From a virus: a DNA stretch of 64,000 nucleotides. Below, one piece after another: positions 22,900 to 30,245 of this stretch. Position 1 is the first letter of the stretch, and every line of letters begins with the position of its first letter. A model generated the notes under the pieces. It did no database searches. It saw only the letters and a program-made list of their open reading frames with translations, and had not been told where the DNA came from. The translations under genes were made by a program, and so were the position numbers. The stretch covers positions 1 to 64,000 of the IMG/VR virus record IMGVR_UViG_3300043427_003501. One strand, given 5' to 3'.

Positions 22900-23060
22900 T
22901 TCGCTACCTTCTTCTAGGTTTAGCCATGACTTTCGCGACTTTTGGGCTTTCCGAAGCGGTTGGAAAGCTCCTTGAGACACGGGAAATGATCTGGCTTTTG
23001 GCTTCTCTGGGAGCCGTAGCTGTCCTGGGAATGCTGCTTTCCCAATGTTCTCGGGAGTAG
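22896..23060 (+). CDS. Small membrane protein
   Basis: 54 residues with two hydrophobic segments (residues about 2-20 IRYLLLGLAMTFATFGLSEA and 31-47 MIWLLASLGAVAVLGML). Coupled to the acidic gene by ATGA. Unknown role. Confidence 0.6.
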   Translation: MIRYLLLGLAMTFATFGLSEAVGKLLETREMIWLLASLGAVAVLGMLLSQCSRE

Positions 23061-23591
23061 GAAAAGCCAGGAACCGAGTGTCGGGATGAACCGGGAAAGA
23101 CCGGCAAATCCCGACACTTCGTATATATGTATATGTAAAGGAAAGAAGAAAGGAAAGAATGTTTGCGGGAAGTTGCCGGCTCCTAGGGGTACGGCACGGC
23201 TCCTGTAAGGACGATAGGAGCTCGGCAACGAGGTACGGGAAGCCCCGAGTGGCCAATCGCCGTCAAAGGTTCCTAGGCCTGCCTAGGCCGAGGTTGGAAG
23301 CTCCTATAAGGTTCCAAGGCAAGCCTAGGGCGCCGTATAAGGATGGCTCCAAGCTCCTATAAGGTTCCAAGGCGAAGTGTAAGGATCGCCCTATAAGGTT
23401 ACGGTCCAAAAAGTATCTCCCTAGGGAAAAAGCATGGATTTGCCAGGCCGTTCCGGTTCCCATGTGTAAGGTTGGGAACTTGCAATGTCTCCTGGGAAAG
23501 CTGTTGCACCTCCAAAAGTGGCACATCACAATACAGTCACTGGGTAGTGATTCTGCTCCCGGTGCTCTTTCAATCCATTTTGGAGGCCATC
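23061..23591 (+). other. Repeat-rich non-coding region
   Basis: No gene. Contains CACTTCGTATATATGTATATG (23115-23135) that recurs at 33336, many CCTAGG words, a 23-base direct repeat with CTCCTATAAGGTTCC at its core, TTGCA half-sites near 23478, and a degenerate CAGTCA...TGATTC. The first paralogue gene follows, so this is its long control region or leader. Confidence 0.5.
23298..23373 (+). repeat. Two 23-base direct repeats
   Basis: Identical 23-base copies at 23298-23320 and 23351-23373, 53 bases apart, beginning AAGCTCCTATAAGG and ending TTCCAAGGC. A partial third copy (CCTATAAGGTTACGG) is at 23392. The core TCCTATAAG is also in the triple repeat at 25322. Confidence 0.8.
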
Positions 23592-24233
23592 ATGGCAAAA
23601 AAGTCCGTCTCTTCCGCCCCTTCCGCTTCTTCTGTTGACGCAATCGAGGCCGCTCAGGCCGCTTTACTCGCGTCCATCAAGCGCCGCATTGACAACGCGC
23701 CCAACGACAACCAGGCGGAGAAGCTCTCGGCCGAGTTCAAGTTCTTCGAGGGTGCTTCGGGGGCTCGTATCCTGAGCGCAGCTGCTGCCAAGTACGAGCT
23801 CGACATCGGAGCCCTCGCTGCTCAGGTGGCCGTGCTCAGCAACGAGGACAAGGATCGCTTCCTTGCGGTCTACGCCCTCCAGAAGGTGCGCAAGGCACTC
23901 TATGCCCTGGCCAACGACCTTCGGAGCTTCTTCGATGGGTACACGAACTCCATCCTCTTCAACATGGCGAACCTGCAGGCCATCAACAACAAGGAGGCCA
24001 GGATGAGCCTGTGCAAGGCCATCGAGTACACGGAGCTGGAGCAAGTGCAGGCCATTCGTAGGCTGCTGAACTGCTCGGAGGGTACGGCTTCGACACAGGC
24101 CAGCAGCACTCGGATGATGCTGCGGGCTTTGGGTGTCGCCAACGTCGTCAAGCGTAAGGCCGGTGACTCGATCTCCTTCACCGAGAGCAAGGCCGCGCAG
24201 GGCATCTTGGCGATGTACGCGACGAAGGCGTAA
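23592..24233 (+). CDS. Unknown protein, GC-rich paralogue A
   Basis: 213 residues; family not recognised. ATG chosen for TTTTGGAGG upstream. After a Ser/Ala-rich start, the body is helical: IKRRIDNAPNDNQAEKLSAEFKFF, then VYALQKVRKALYALANDLRSFFDGYTNSILFNM, then TASTQASSTRMMLRALGVANVVKRK, which could be a DNA-binding helix pair. The protein at 25546 is a clear paralogue along its whole length, with the blocks above nearly conserved. This copy has the G+C-rich codon choice of its neighbours (36 of 60 G+C in 23701-23760). It has its own terminator, so it is a single-gene unit in the repeat island. Confidence 0.7.
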   Translation: MAKKSVSSAPSASSVDAIEAAQAALLASIKRRIDNAPNDNQAEKLSAEFKFFEGASGARILSAAAAKYELDIGALAAQVAVLSNEDKDRFLAVYALQKVRKALYALANDLRSFFDGYTNSILFNMANLQAINNKEARMSLCKAIEYTELEQVQAIRRLLNCSEGTASTQASSTRMMLRALGVANVVKRKAGDSISFTESKAAQGILAMYATKA

Positions 24234-24256
24234 TCAGGGGGCTGCAAGGCAGCCCA

Positions 24257-24276
24257 GGGAGCGTCAGCTCCCTTTT
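24257..24276 (+). terminator. Intrinsic terminator after paralogue A
   Basis: GGGAGC-GTCA-GCTCCC followed by TTTT, 23 bases after the stop codon. Confidence 0.75.
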
Positions 24277-24671
24277 ACGGGTACGGCTGAGCCCTAGGCG
24301 AGATCAGGATCAGGGTACGGCTGGACAGCTGTACGGGTGAGTAGGAGTACGGCTGTACCGAAGTAGGCCGGTATTCCTAGGCCTTAGCAGGCCACGGTAG
24401 GGGATTGCAGGCCACTGCAGGAGGTAGGCCTTTCCTAGGCCAGCCTAGGCCGCCGAAGGACTTCAGGCCACCGCAGGCATTCTCAGGGCAATAGGCCGAC
24501 TCCAGAACATCTGAGAAACGCCAAGGAGAAAACGTAGGGCCGTTGCAAATTGCCCTGCAAACCTCTCACAGGGAGCTTTGCAGGAGACATGCACCCCCAC
24601 CATCAAAACCCAAAGATGGCTTGCTGTAATGAGTTTGCTGCGATGTTGCAGCGGTTCTTTCGGAGAGGTGT
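24277..24671 (+). other. Repeat-rich non-coding region
   Basis: No gene. Words GTACGGCT, TAGGCC and CAGGCC recur many times. A 15-base word GGGTACGGCTGAGCC (24279-24293) recurs at 25075-25089. TGCA-type palindromes close to the next gene include GCTGC-GATGTT-GCAGC at 24637-24652. Confidence 0.5.
24637..24652 (+). promoter_or_regulatory. TGCA palindrome, probable operator
   Basis: GCTGC-GATGTT-GCAGC, with the same spacer as the palindrome at 25507. It lies 20 bases before the gene at 24672. Confidence 0.5.
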
Positions 24672-25007
24672 ATGGTCCAAGTCTCGCGAGTTTCTGTTTT
24701 GCTCCTGAATACCGACGACATGGGGAAGTTTTACTTCGCCAAGTCTGACGCCGAGCGTGAAATCATGGCGCTGGAAACGTTACAGGCAGGTGGGTACCAG
24801 TACGTCAAGGGCAGCATCATTGTGGAAAGTCTGTTTCGCAAGGATGCTGCTGAGGAGGTGTTCGACTTGACCAACAATCCAAGTCGTGAAGAGGAGCGTG
24901 AGCTGCTGTATGGACGTCACCGCAGCGTGTCCTCAGGTGACATCGTGGATGTGGACGGTTCCAAGTTTCTTTGCCTACCTGTTGGTTGGCTTCGCTTGGC
25001 GGCTTGA
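24672..25007 (+). CDS. YodL-like protein
   Basis: 111 residues. ALETLQAGGYQYVKGSIIVES, then EEVFDLTNNPSREEE and HRSVSSGDIVDVDGSKFLCLPVGWLRL follow the pattern of the YodL-type fold common on plasmids and phages (FxxxNxP then RSxSxGDVVxVDG and GW). The role is unknown. Lies between the two paralogue genes and has its own TGCA operator and terminator. Confidence 0.55.
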   Translation: MVQVSRVSVLLLNTDDMGKFYFAKSDAEREIMALETLQAGGYQYVKGSIIVESLFRKDAAEEVFDLTNNPSREEERELLYGRHRSVSSGDIVDVDGSKFLCLPVGWLRLAA

Positions 25008-25018
25008 TGGGTAGATGA

Positions 25019-25045
25019 GAAGCCGACCAGGAGTCGGCTTCTTTT
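25019..25045 (+). terminator. Intrinsic terminator
   Basis: Perfect nine-pair stem GAAGCCGAC/GTCGGCTTC, five-base loop, followed by TTTT. Confidence 0.85.
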
Positions 25046-25321
25046 GGAGCTGTTCGCTTCCTAGGGATGCCCAGGGGTACGGCTGAGCCGAAGAGGACTT
25101 CGGGAAGTTTGGGTACGGCAGGGTCGAAGAGGGTCTTTCGGAGTACGGCGGTCTCGGAGTACGGCTAGGGCGAAGAGGGCCTTCCTAGGGCTAGCGCCCT
25201 CGCGGGCCAGCCCGCCTGGCGGCCATAGCGGCCGCCTATCGGCCCGTCGCCGCCATAGCGGCCTGCTATCGATAGCCTGGCCCTACCGCCACGCCGTTTC
25301 CATAGCGGCTCCCTATCCTGG

Positions 25322-25386
25322 GTCTCCTATAAGACCCAAGATGTCTCCTATAAGACCCAAGACCCGGGTCTCCTATAAGACCCAAG
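25322..25386 (+). repeat. Three 19-base direct repeats (iteron-like)
   Basis: GTCTCCTATAAGACCCAAG at 25322-25340, 25343-25361 and 25368-25386, centre spacing 21 and 25 bases. Each copy can fold as a short hairpin (GTCT/AGAC). Resembles binding sites for a replication or partition protein; function unknown. Confidence 0.8.
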
Positions 25387-25450
25387 ACCCACGCCATAGA
25401 GGCCCTCCATTACATCATCGGCCCCATTGTAAAATTTCATCGTCGCGCCG

Positions 25451-25524
25451 TTGCAACATGCTGCAAAAAAGCGGTTGCAGCATGCGCCACCATGTTATGA
25501 TTGCATCACTGCGATGTTGCAGTG
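25451..25524 (+). promoter_or_regulatory. TGCA palindrome cluster before paralogue B
   Basis: TTGCA-ACATGC-TGCAA (25451-25466), a half-site TTGCAGCATGC near 25475, and CACTGC-GATGTT-GCAGTG (25507-25524, perfect six-base arms). They bracket a -10 TATGAT. Probable operators for a repressor such as the ribbon-helix-helix-like protein at 26502. Confidence 0.5.
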
Positions 25525-25545
25525 TTCGATTCTGAAAGGTTCATC

Positions 25546-26124
25546 ATGAACAAGGTTCAAAAAGCCCTCCTCGCCGCCCTCCAGACCCGCATCGATTCCG
25601 CGCCCAATGCGAACCAAGCCGAGAATCTGTCCGCAGAATATAGATTCTTTTCAGATACTAACGCCGGTATTATTATCGACAAAGTATCTCACATAATCGA
25701 TATTAATAAACTCGCAAAGCAGATTGCAATATCTGAAAAGTCTAATTCTGATTTTATCGCAGTATATGCTTTGCAGAAAATTCGTAAAATGATTTATTCG
25801 CTTGCGAATAATACTAAATCATATATTGACGGTTATTCTAATTCGATTATCTTCAATATGGTCAAATTGAATTCTGAAATTACTAATAAGTCTGCACTTG
25901 TTGCATTATCTAAATCGGTCGAATATACCGAATTCGATAAGGTGCAAGATATTAAGCGCACAATATCTGTTGCAGTATCTACCGCATCCACTCAAGCATC
26001 ATCCACCCGTCAAATGCTGCGTGTTTTGAATATCGCCAACGTTACCAAGCGCAAGAATCAAGATGAATTTACTTTCATCGATTCTGATATTGCAAAACAA
26101 GTAATCGCATATTATCAGGTATAA
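25546..26124 (+). CDS. Unknown protein, AT-rich paralogue B
   Basis: 192 residues; paralogue of the protein at 23592. Shared blocks include RIDSAPNANQAENLSAEYRFF, VYALQKIRKMIYSLAN, DGYSNSIIFNM and TASTQASSTRQMLRVLNIANVTKRK. It lacks the Ser/Ala-rich start. The first 90 bases have the usual G+C-rich codons, then from about 25640 the gene is strongly A+T-rich (18 of 60 G+C in 25681-25740). The switch lies inside a conserved block. This looks like a recombination joint with a divergent homologue, or selection for different codon use. Function unknown. Confidence 0.7.
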   Translation: MNKVQKALLAALQTRIDSAPNANQAENLSAEYRFFSDTNAGIIIDKVSHIIDINKLAKQIAISEKSNSDFIAVYALQKIRKMIYSLANNTKSYIDGYSNSIIFNMVKLNSEITNKSALVALSKSVEYTEFDKVQDIKRTISVAVSTASTQASSTRQMLRVLNIANVTKRKNQDEFTFIDSDIAKQVIAYYQV

Positions 26125-26130
26125 ATAATA

Positions 26131-26162
26131 AGGTGCGGTATATAATATAATATACCGCACCT
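26131..26162 (+). terminator. Strong hairpin after paralogue B
   Basis: A perfect 12-pair stem AGGTGCGGTATA/TATACCGCACCT with an eight-base A/T loop, seven bases after the stop. There is no T run, so it may protect the 3' end or terminate weakly. Confidence 0.55.
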
Positions 26163-26191
26163 AATATAAACCACATTCGAAAGGTAATATC

Positions 26192-26293
26192 ATGGTATAT
26201 ATAATCGGTGCGATTCTGATTCTCTGCGGTATATTCTTTATCTGTGAGAATATATATATTCGAAGAGAATATAATAAATACCTGAAGAGATAA
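26192..26293 (+). CDS. 33-residue membrane peptide
   Basis: ATG with AAAGGTAATATC upstream. VYIIGAILILCGIFFICENIYI forms one membrane segment, followed by a short basic tail (RREYNKYLKR). Composition is as A+T-rich as paralogue B (15 of 60 G+C in 26221-26280), so both came in or evolved together. Single-pass peptides of this kind can be toxins, holin-like or regulatory; no evidence decides. Confidence 0.55.
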   Translation: MVYIIGAILILCGIFFICENIYIRREYNKYLKR

Positions 26294-26302
26294 TATACTA
26301 TC

Positions 26303-26329
26303 GAGAAAACCAAAGTCTTAGGTTTTCTC
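26303..26329 (+). terminator. Hairpin ending the AT-rich block
   Basis: Perfect nine-pair stem GAGAAAACC/GGTTTTCTC around AAAGTCTTA; the right arm itself supplies a short T run. Confidence 0.5.
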
Positions 26330-26501
26330 TATCGGTGCGGGAGCGCTCCCTTCCTCGTTCCGACCCTCTCCCAGACCCCCTTATACGGCCAGGCCCGAGT
26401 CTCCAAAGACCATCCTTATAGAGCCAAGCTCAGAGTGCAGAATAGCGTCTTTGTAGAGCCGAGCCCGACCTTGATGCGGGCGTCCTTACACCGGCAAGAG
26501 C

Positions 26502-26792
26502 TCACTGACGCTCTTTGAGCGCCTTCAAGAGCAGATCGAGGTCTTCGGCTGAGAACTTTGACAGTTCCTTGAGCACGGAGGTCTTGCCAACCTTGTTTGA
26601 GGTCTTGGCATCTTGCTTAGCCTTGATCGCGGCTTCGAACTCGGGCTTGCCCTCGCAGACCTCGAGCAGCGCCAGAATGATGTGCCCTTGAGAGAGCTTG
26701 TTCTGGCGAGCAAGTTTGGCGATTCGCTCCTGTATCTCGGTTTCGAGAACGATGGCGGAGCGCTTGGGTTGGTTGGTGACAGACTCACTCAT
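26502..26792 (-). CDS. Ribbon-helix-helix-like DNA-binding protein
   Basis: 96 residues. SAIVLETEIQERIAKLARQNKLSQGHIILALLEVC reads as a short strand and two helices in the spacing of Arc/CopG-type repressors. The C-terminal half is charged and helical. GGAGAAAGTC precedes the ATG on the minus strand. Its own promoter region is filled with palindromes, typical of autoregulation. Likely local regulator of the 22-27 kb island. The fold is inferred from pattern only. Confidence 0.55.
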   Translation of the reverse strand: MSESVTNQPKRSAIVLETEIQERIAKLARQNKLSQGHIILALLEVCEGKPEFEAAIKAKQDAKTSNKVGKTSVLKELSKFSAEDLDLLLKALKERQ

Positions 26793-26812
26793 GACTTTCT
26801 CCAGTTATACAA

Positions 26813-26863
26813 ATGCAAAATTGCATCATTGCAAGAGTATAGTCTCTTGCATGTTATAAGCAA
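26813..26863 (-). promoter_or_regulatory. Promoter and nested palindromes of the regulator gene
   Basis: On the minus strand, TTGCTT (26858-26863), 16-base spacer and TATACT (26836-26841). The -10 sits in a perfect inverted repeat GCAAGAG-N6-CTCTTGC (26831-26850). Downstream lie TTGC-ATCATT-GCAA (26821-26834) and ATGCAA-AA-TTGCAT (26813-26826). Very probably an autoregulated promoter. Confidence 0.7.
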
Positions 26864-26880
26864 CAGTGAAATTTAGGCTA

Positions 26881-27084
26881 TTACTCTTCTCCCCGAATGA
26901 ACCCAATGGGACGACCAGTTGGCTCTTCTTCCTCTTCAGGTTCGGCTTGACTCTGGTCCAGAAGACCATACGGCATGTCCTTCAGAAAGGCAATTCCCAG
27001 AAGCACCAGCGGGTTGGACGTTGCAAACAGTGCAATGAGTACAACGGCAAGAATTCCGACATTGAGAGCGAGAGCGTGGTTCAT
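26881..27084 (-). CDS. Small membrane protein
   Basis: 67 residues. Residues 4-34 (ALALNVGILAVVLIALFATSNPLVLLGIAF) are hydrophobic, one or two membrane passes, then an acidic tail (EPEEEEEP). AAAGGTG precedes the ATG on the minus strand. It follows the helicase gene in the same orientation. Confidence 0.55.
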   Translation of the reverse strand: MNHALALNVGILAVVLIALFATSNPLVLLGIAFLKDMPYGLLDQSQAEPEEEEEPTGRPIGFIRGEE

Positions 27085-27107
27085 GTTGCGGCACCTTTCT
27101 GTGGCTT

Positions 27108-28679
27108 TTACGCAACTGTAGCACGCCCCTGTTTGGCAAGTCCCAGTTTTTCGAAGTCGAAGTCACTTCCATCTGCAAGAAGGTTCTCGGCAAAGCCTTC
27201 AGTACCTTTGATGATGCTCAGGCGCTGCAGCGAATGATCCTTCAGGTAGCGGTTGTGCTCATCGAAGAAATCCACAATCAGAGCAATGTTGGGACCGGAT
27301 TTTTTGGCCCGAAGACCGCGACCGACCCTTTGACGAAGAGCGACTTCGGCCTTACCACCGCCGGCAAGAATCACCATCCCCACAGCGGGAACGTCAACAC
27401 CGACGTCCAGAATCGTAGAACCAATCAGTACCTGAATTTCACCATTGGCGAGCTTAGAGAGCGCTTTCTTGCGCTCGTCTTGGTCGTTCTCACCGTAGAT
27501 GAACGCGGCGCGAACACCTTTAGCTTTCAGAAGCTCAAGCAGCTTGTGACCGTGGGCTTTCTGCTGGATGAGCACCATCGTCGACAGGCGGTGACGAGCT
27601 GCTCGTAGACACTCGGCGACAATCAGGCTGTTTCGCTCTTCGTTTTCGACGATTCCCAGACGGTACGCAGCTTGCCAGGGTGTGCCTCGCAGCAGGTTCT
27701 TGGGCTTGGAAGACAGTTTGGCAATCTTGAAGATGGGTCGGGCAAGAATGCCTCGATCGATCAGCATCTTCTCGGTGACCTTGATGCCGATGGAGCCGAA
27801 CGCCGCCATCAGGCGCATGTTCGACTCTTCGTCTTCCTTCATGAAGGGCGTGGCGGTGATGGCCAGGCGGTAGTGGGCGTTCTTGCAGTGGCGAAGAATC
27901 TCGTAGTAGCTATTGCCGGACGCCTCGTGGGCTTCCTCACCGATCACAAACTCGAACTTGGACAACAAGCTGATCGTCTGGTTGCGAATCGCAGTCTGGC
28001 GATTCTGCTCTTCAACGGAGTCGTCTGGATCAGGCTCGGCCAGTCGTGAGACAAGAGTTTGCACCATGCCGACGCTCATCTTCTTTACAAACTGGCGACC
28101 TTCGGCGTCAGTGTAGCCGAACTGACCGTCTCCCAGTACCGAGCAAGCGATGCCAAGGTCTTGCTCAAAAGTTTCCTTCATCTGGTACATCAGGATCGAC
28201 CGGGTCGTCAGAAACAACGTCGGGCGGTTGATGCGCATGAAGGCAAGACGAGCGATGCGACTCTTTCCACCACCCGTTGCGACCTGAGCAATCATGGAGC
28301 CGTACTTCACCAGCCTATCGACTGTCTCCATCTGATAGTCATAGCGAGGGTCGTCGGGAAACGAGTCAACTCGAGGCTTTTCTGGCCCCTGGGGCAACGG
28401 AAGCGGTTTTCGAACGCGGTTGACTCGATGACCTAGACGAGTCAGGTGCGCCGCTACGTAGTTGACGAAGCCCGCAGGGAAAGTCGCAGCCCGAAAGTCA
28501 AAGAAGCTGGATCGACCATCCCAGCTGCCGCCTTTGAAAGCGGCAGTGTGCTCGGCACCTTCAACCTTGTAGGATAATAGAGATTGCACCCGCAGCTTTA
28601 CCTCTCTTGAGGATTCATGCAGCTTTGCAACCGTGGCGTTGTATGCCAGCGTAACCGGCTCGTGATTTGAGTGTTCCAT
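27108..28679 (-). CDS. SF2 DNA/RNA helicase (UvsW-like)
   Basis: 523 residues. ATP-dependent helicase with Walker A ATGGGKS (134-140), DEAH-box variant EEAH (248-251; first Asp is Glu), motif III TATP (275-278) and motif VI QRVGRGLR (450-457). Length and layout fit T4 UvsW-type or Rad25-like phage helicases used in replication-fork and recombination intermediates. The start has no clear ribosome binding site, but a TATAAT lies on the minus strand at 28707-28712. It is the only replication-type helicase in the window and is read opposite to everything around it. Confidence 0.9.
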   Translation of the reverse strand: MEHSNHEPVTLAYNATVAKLHESSREVKLRVQSLLSYKVEGAEHTAAFKGGSWDGRSSFFDFRAATFPAGFVNYVAAHLTRLGHRVNRVRKPLPLPQGPEKPRVDSFPDDPRYDYQMETVDRLVKYGSMIAQVATGGGKSRIARLAFMRINRPTLFLTTRSILMYQMKETFEQDLGIACSVLGDGQFGYTDAEGRQFVKKMSVGMVQTLVSRLAEPDPDDSVEEQNRQTAIRNQTISLLSKFEFVIGEEAHEASGNSYYEILRHCKNAHYRLAITATPFMKEDEESNMRLMAAFGSIGIKVTEKMLIDRGILARPIFKIAKLSSKPKNLLRGTPWQAAYRLGIVENEERNSLIVAECLRAARHRLSTMVLIQQKAHGHKLLELLKAKGVRAAFIYGENDQDERKKALSKLANGEIQVLIGSTILDVGVDVPAVGMVILAGGGKAEVALRQRVGRGLRAKKSGPNIALIVDFFDEHNRYLKDHSLQRLSIIKGTEGFAENLLADGSDFDFEKLGLAKQGRATVA

Positions 28680-28685
28680 TGGCTG

Positions 28686-28737
28686 TTGCCAAGTTCTTAT
28701 ATAAGGATTATAGTTGCCTCAGTCGTGACTTATACAA
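28686..28737 (+). promoter_or_regulatory. Divergent promoter region with shared AGTCA dyad
   Basis: On the plus strand TTGCCA (28686-28691), 17 bases, TATAGT (28709-28714). On the minus strand TATAAT (28707-28712) with a weak -35 (TTGTAT, 28732-28737, spacing 19). The dyad AAGTCA-CGAC-TGAGGC, read on the minus strand (28716-28731), lies at the plus start site and in the minus spacer, so one protein could control helicase and ParB genes together. Confidence 0.65.
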
Positions 28738-28742
28738 ATACC

Positions 28743-29393
28743 GTGACCAAGATCAAAGTTGAAACTCTACCGCCGAGTCAGTTGCGGCCAAATCCCTGGA
28801 ACACCAATGTGGTGTCGCCGGAAAACCAGGCCAAGCTCGAAGCCTCGGTCAAACGCTTTGGCATGTTCAAACCGATCGTGGTTCGGCAAATGCCTGATGA
28901 GACTCTTCAGATCATTGGCGGTCAGCATCGTTGGGAAGCGGCAAAGTCACTGGGGTTGAAAGAGGTTCCAGTTGTCAATCTTGGCGTACTGAACGACAAA
29001 AAGGCAAAAGAGATTGGGCTTGTTGACAACGGTCGGTACGGAGCAGACGACACCCTACAGCTGGCAGGCCTGCTGGAAGACATCGGTGTTTCCACCGAAG
29101 AGCTTGCCAGCTTTATGCCGTTTTCCGAAACCGACATCGCATCAATTTTTTCATCTGTAAGCATATCGCTGGATGACCTTGATCTACCTGATGATGCTGA
29201 AATTCCCAAGACGCCGGCTACAAAAGCCGTTCAGACTCATCAAATCATGCGCTTCAAGGTTCCGGTAGACGATGTTGCCAAAATCACAGAGATGATCGAG
29301 CGGACCATGAAGGAGCAGAGGTTTACGGATGAAGACTCACTTTCTAATGCCGGAAATGCTCTGGTTCACCTCCTGTCAGGACTCTACGACTAA
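28743..29393 (+). CDS. ParB/sulfiredoxin-fold protein 1
   Basis: About 216 residues from GTG 28743. The upstream part of the open frame lies over the promoters, so it is not used. VETLPPSQLRPNPWNTN, SVKRFGMFKPIVV and IIGGQHRWEAAKSLGLKEVPVV (near residue 57) are the ParB N-terminal (ParB/Srx) motifs with the GxxHRxxA core. There is no ribosome binding site before the GTG, so the message may be nearly leaderless. ParB-fold proteins bind CTP and DNA; in phages they often sit near terminase or DNA-modification genes. A second ParB-fold gene follows. Confidence 0.75.
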   Translation: MTKIKVETLPPSQLRPNPWNTNVVSPENQAKLEASVKRFGMFKPIVVRQMPDETLQIIGGQHRWEAAKSLGLKEVPVVNLGVLNDKKAKEIGLVDNGRYGADDTLQLAGLLEDIGVSTEELASFMPFSETDIASIFSSVSISLDDLDLPDDAEIPKTPATKAVQTHQIMRFKVPVDDVAKITEMIERTMKEQRFTDEDSLSNAGNALVHLLSGLYD

Positions 29394-29403
29394 AGGTGAT
29401 GAC

Positions 29404-29580
29404 ATGGACAAGTTTCCTGAGTGCGCCGAGTGCATCAACAAAGAGTTTGACCCTTTTCAATGCGAATCCTGCGAGGATGCTTGCAACTTTGAGCCTTACG
29501 ATGAGGAATATGAGCCAGAAGACACTGCGGAGTCAATGACCATCTCGGAATTCAAAGATTTCTGGAGGAATGGACGATGA
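29404..29580 (+). CDS. Small cysteine-rich protein
   Basis: 58 residues with cysteines at 7, 10, 20, 23 and 27 (CAEC...CESC), a likely zinc site, then an acidic stretch. Starts at ATG 29404 (AAAGGTGATG upstream) and overlaps the next gene by four bases, linking it to the second ParB-fold protein. Confidence 0.6.
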   Translation: MDKFPECAECINKEFDPFQCESCEDACNFEPYDEEYEPEDTAESMTISEFKDFWRNGR

Positions 29581-30245
29581 AAAAGAAGACTGACATTCCT
29601 GGCCAGATCACCGTCTGGGACATTGACAAGGTCAAGCCCTACGAACTCAACGCCAAGATTCACGACTCGAAGCAGGTCGAACGGATTGCCAAATCGATCT
29701 CGGAGTTCGGTTGGGATCAGCCGATTGTCGTCGATGCAACCGGAACCATCATCAAAGGTCATGGCCGTCGCCTGGCCGCTCTAAAGCTGGGTCTGACGCG
29801 CATTCCGGTCTGGGTACGCGACGACCTGACTCCCGAGCAGGTTCGAGCCTCTCGCCTGGCAGACAACCGAGTTGCAGTCAGCGACATCGACAGCAGCATT
29901 CTGCAGAAGGAACTCGAAGGTCTCGAATATGACTTGAAAGGCATATTTGATGAGAAGGAACTTACCTTCCTAGAGGAAAATTTAGGAGAATTCAATGCAA
30001 ACGCTTTTGTCGATGACATTGAGGTCGAAGTAGGGCGCCAAACAGAAGAGACTCAAAAGACTGTCGAGAGTGCGAAGTCGAAAGATGTTCCAATCGACAA
30101 AGCTCTGGGTTTTAAGATGATCAAAGGCAGCCAGGAGCGCCATGTGGCTGCTTTTATGGCCCAAATCGAAGAAGAAACTGGGCTCGAGGGTGCAGACGCC
30201 TTCGTTGACTTCATCCAAAAATTGCTGGACGAGGATCAGTCATGA
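29577..30245 (+). CDS. ParB/sulfiredoxin-fold protein 2
   Basis: 222 residues. VWDIDKVKPYELNAKIHD, ISEFGWDQPIVV and IIKGHGRRLAALKLGLTRIPVWV are ParB-domain motifs; LTPEQVRASRLADNRVA continues the domain. The C-terminal part (LGFKMIKGSQERHVAAFMAQIEEETG) resembles the tail of phage ParB-like proteins found next to methyltransferases. Only partly similar to the first ParB-fold protein, so not a recent duplication. Confidence 0.8.
   Translation: MKKKTDIPGQITVWDIDKVKPYELNAKIHDSKQVERIAKSISEFGWDQPIVVDATGTIIKGHGRRLAALKLGLTRIPVWVRDDLTPEQVRASRLADNRVAVSDIDSSILQKELEGLEYDLKGIFDEKELTFLEENLGEFNANAFVDDIEVEVGRQTEETQKTVESAKSKDVPIDKALGFKMIKGSQERHVAAFMAQIEEETGLEGADAFVDFIQKLLDEDQS

Larger units (their letters stand above)
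25046..25545 (+). other. Repeat-rich control region before paralogue B
   Basis: No gene. Holds GTACGG repeats, three copies of CATAGCGGC with CTATC half-repeats (25200-25320), three 19-base repeats (25322-25386), and TGCA palindromes at 25451-25466 and 25507-25524. A promoter TTGCAG (25475) with TATGAT (25495) lies between the palindromes (spacing about 15). Confidence 0.55.

Noticed and set aside
23534-23553. CAGTCA-N8-TGATTC near paralogue A as a dyad
   Set aside because: Spacer is eight and the right arm is degenerate; not counted among the sites.
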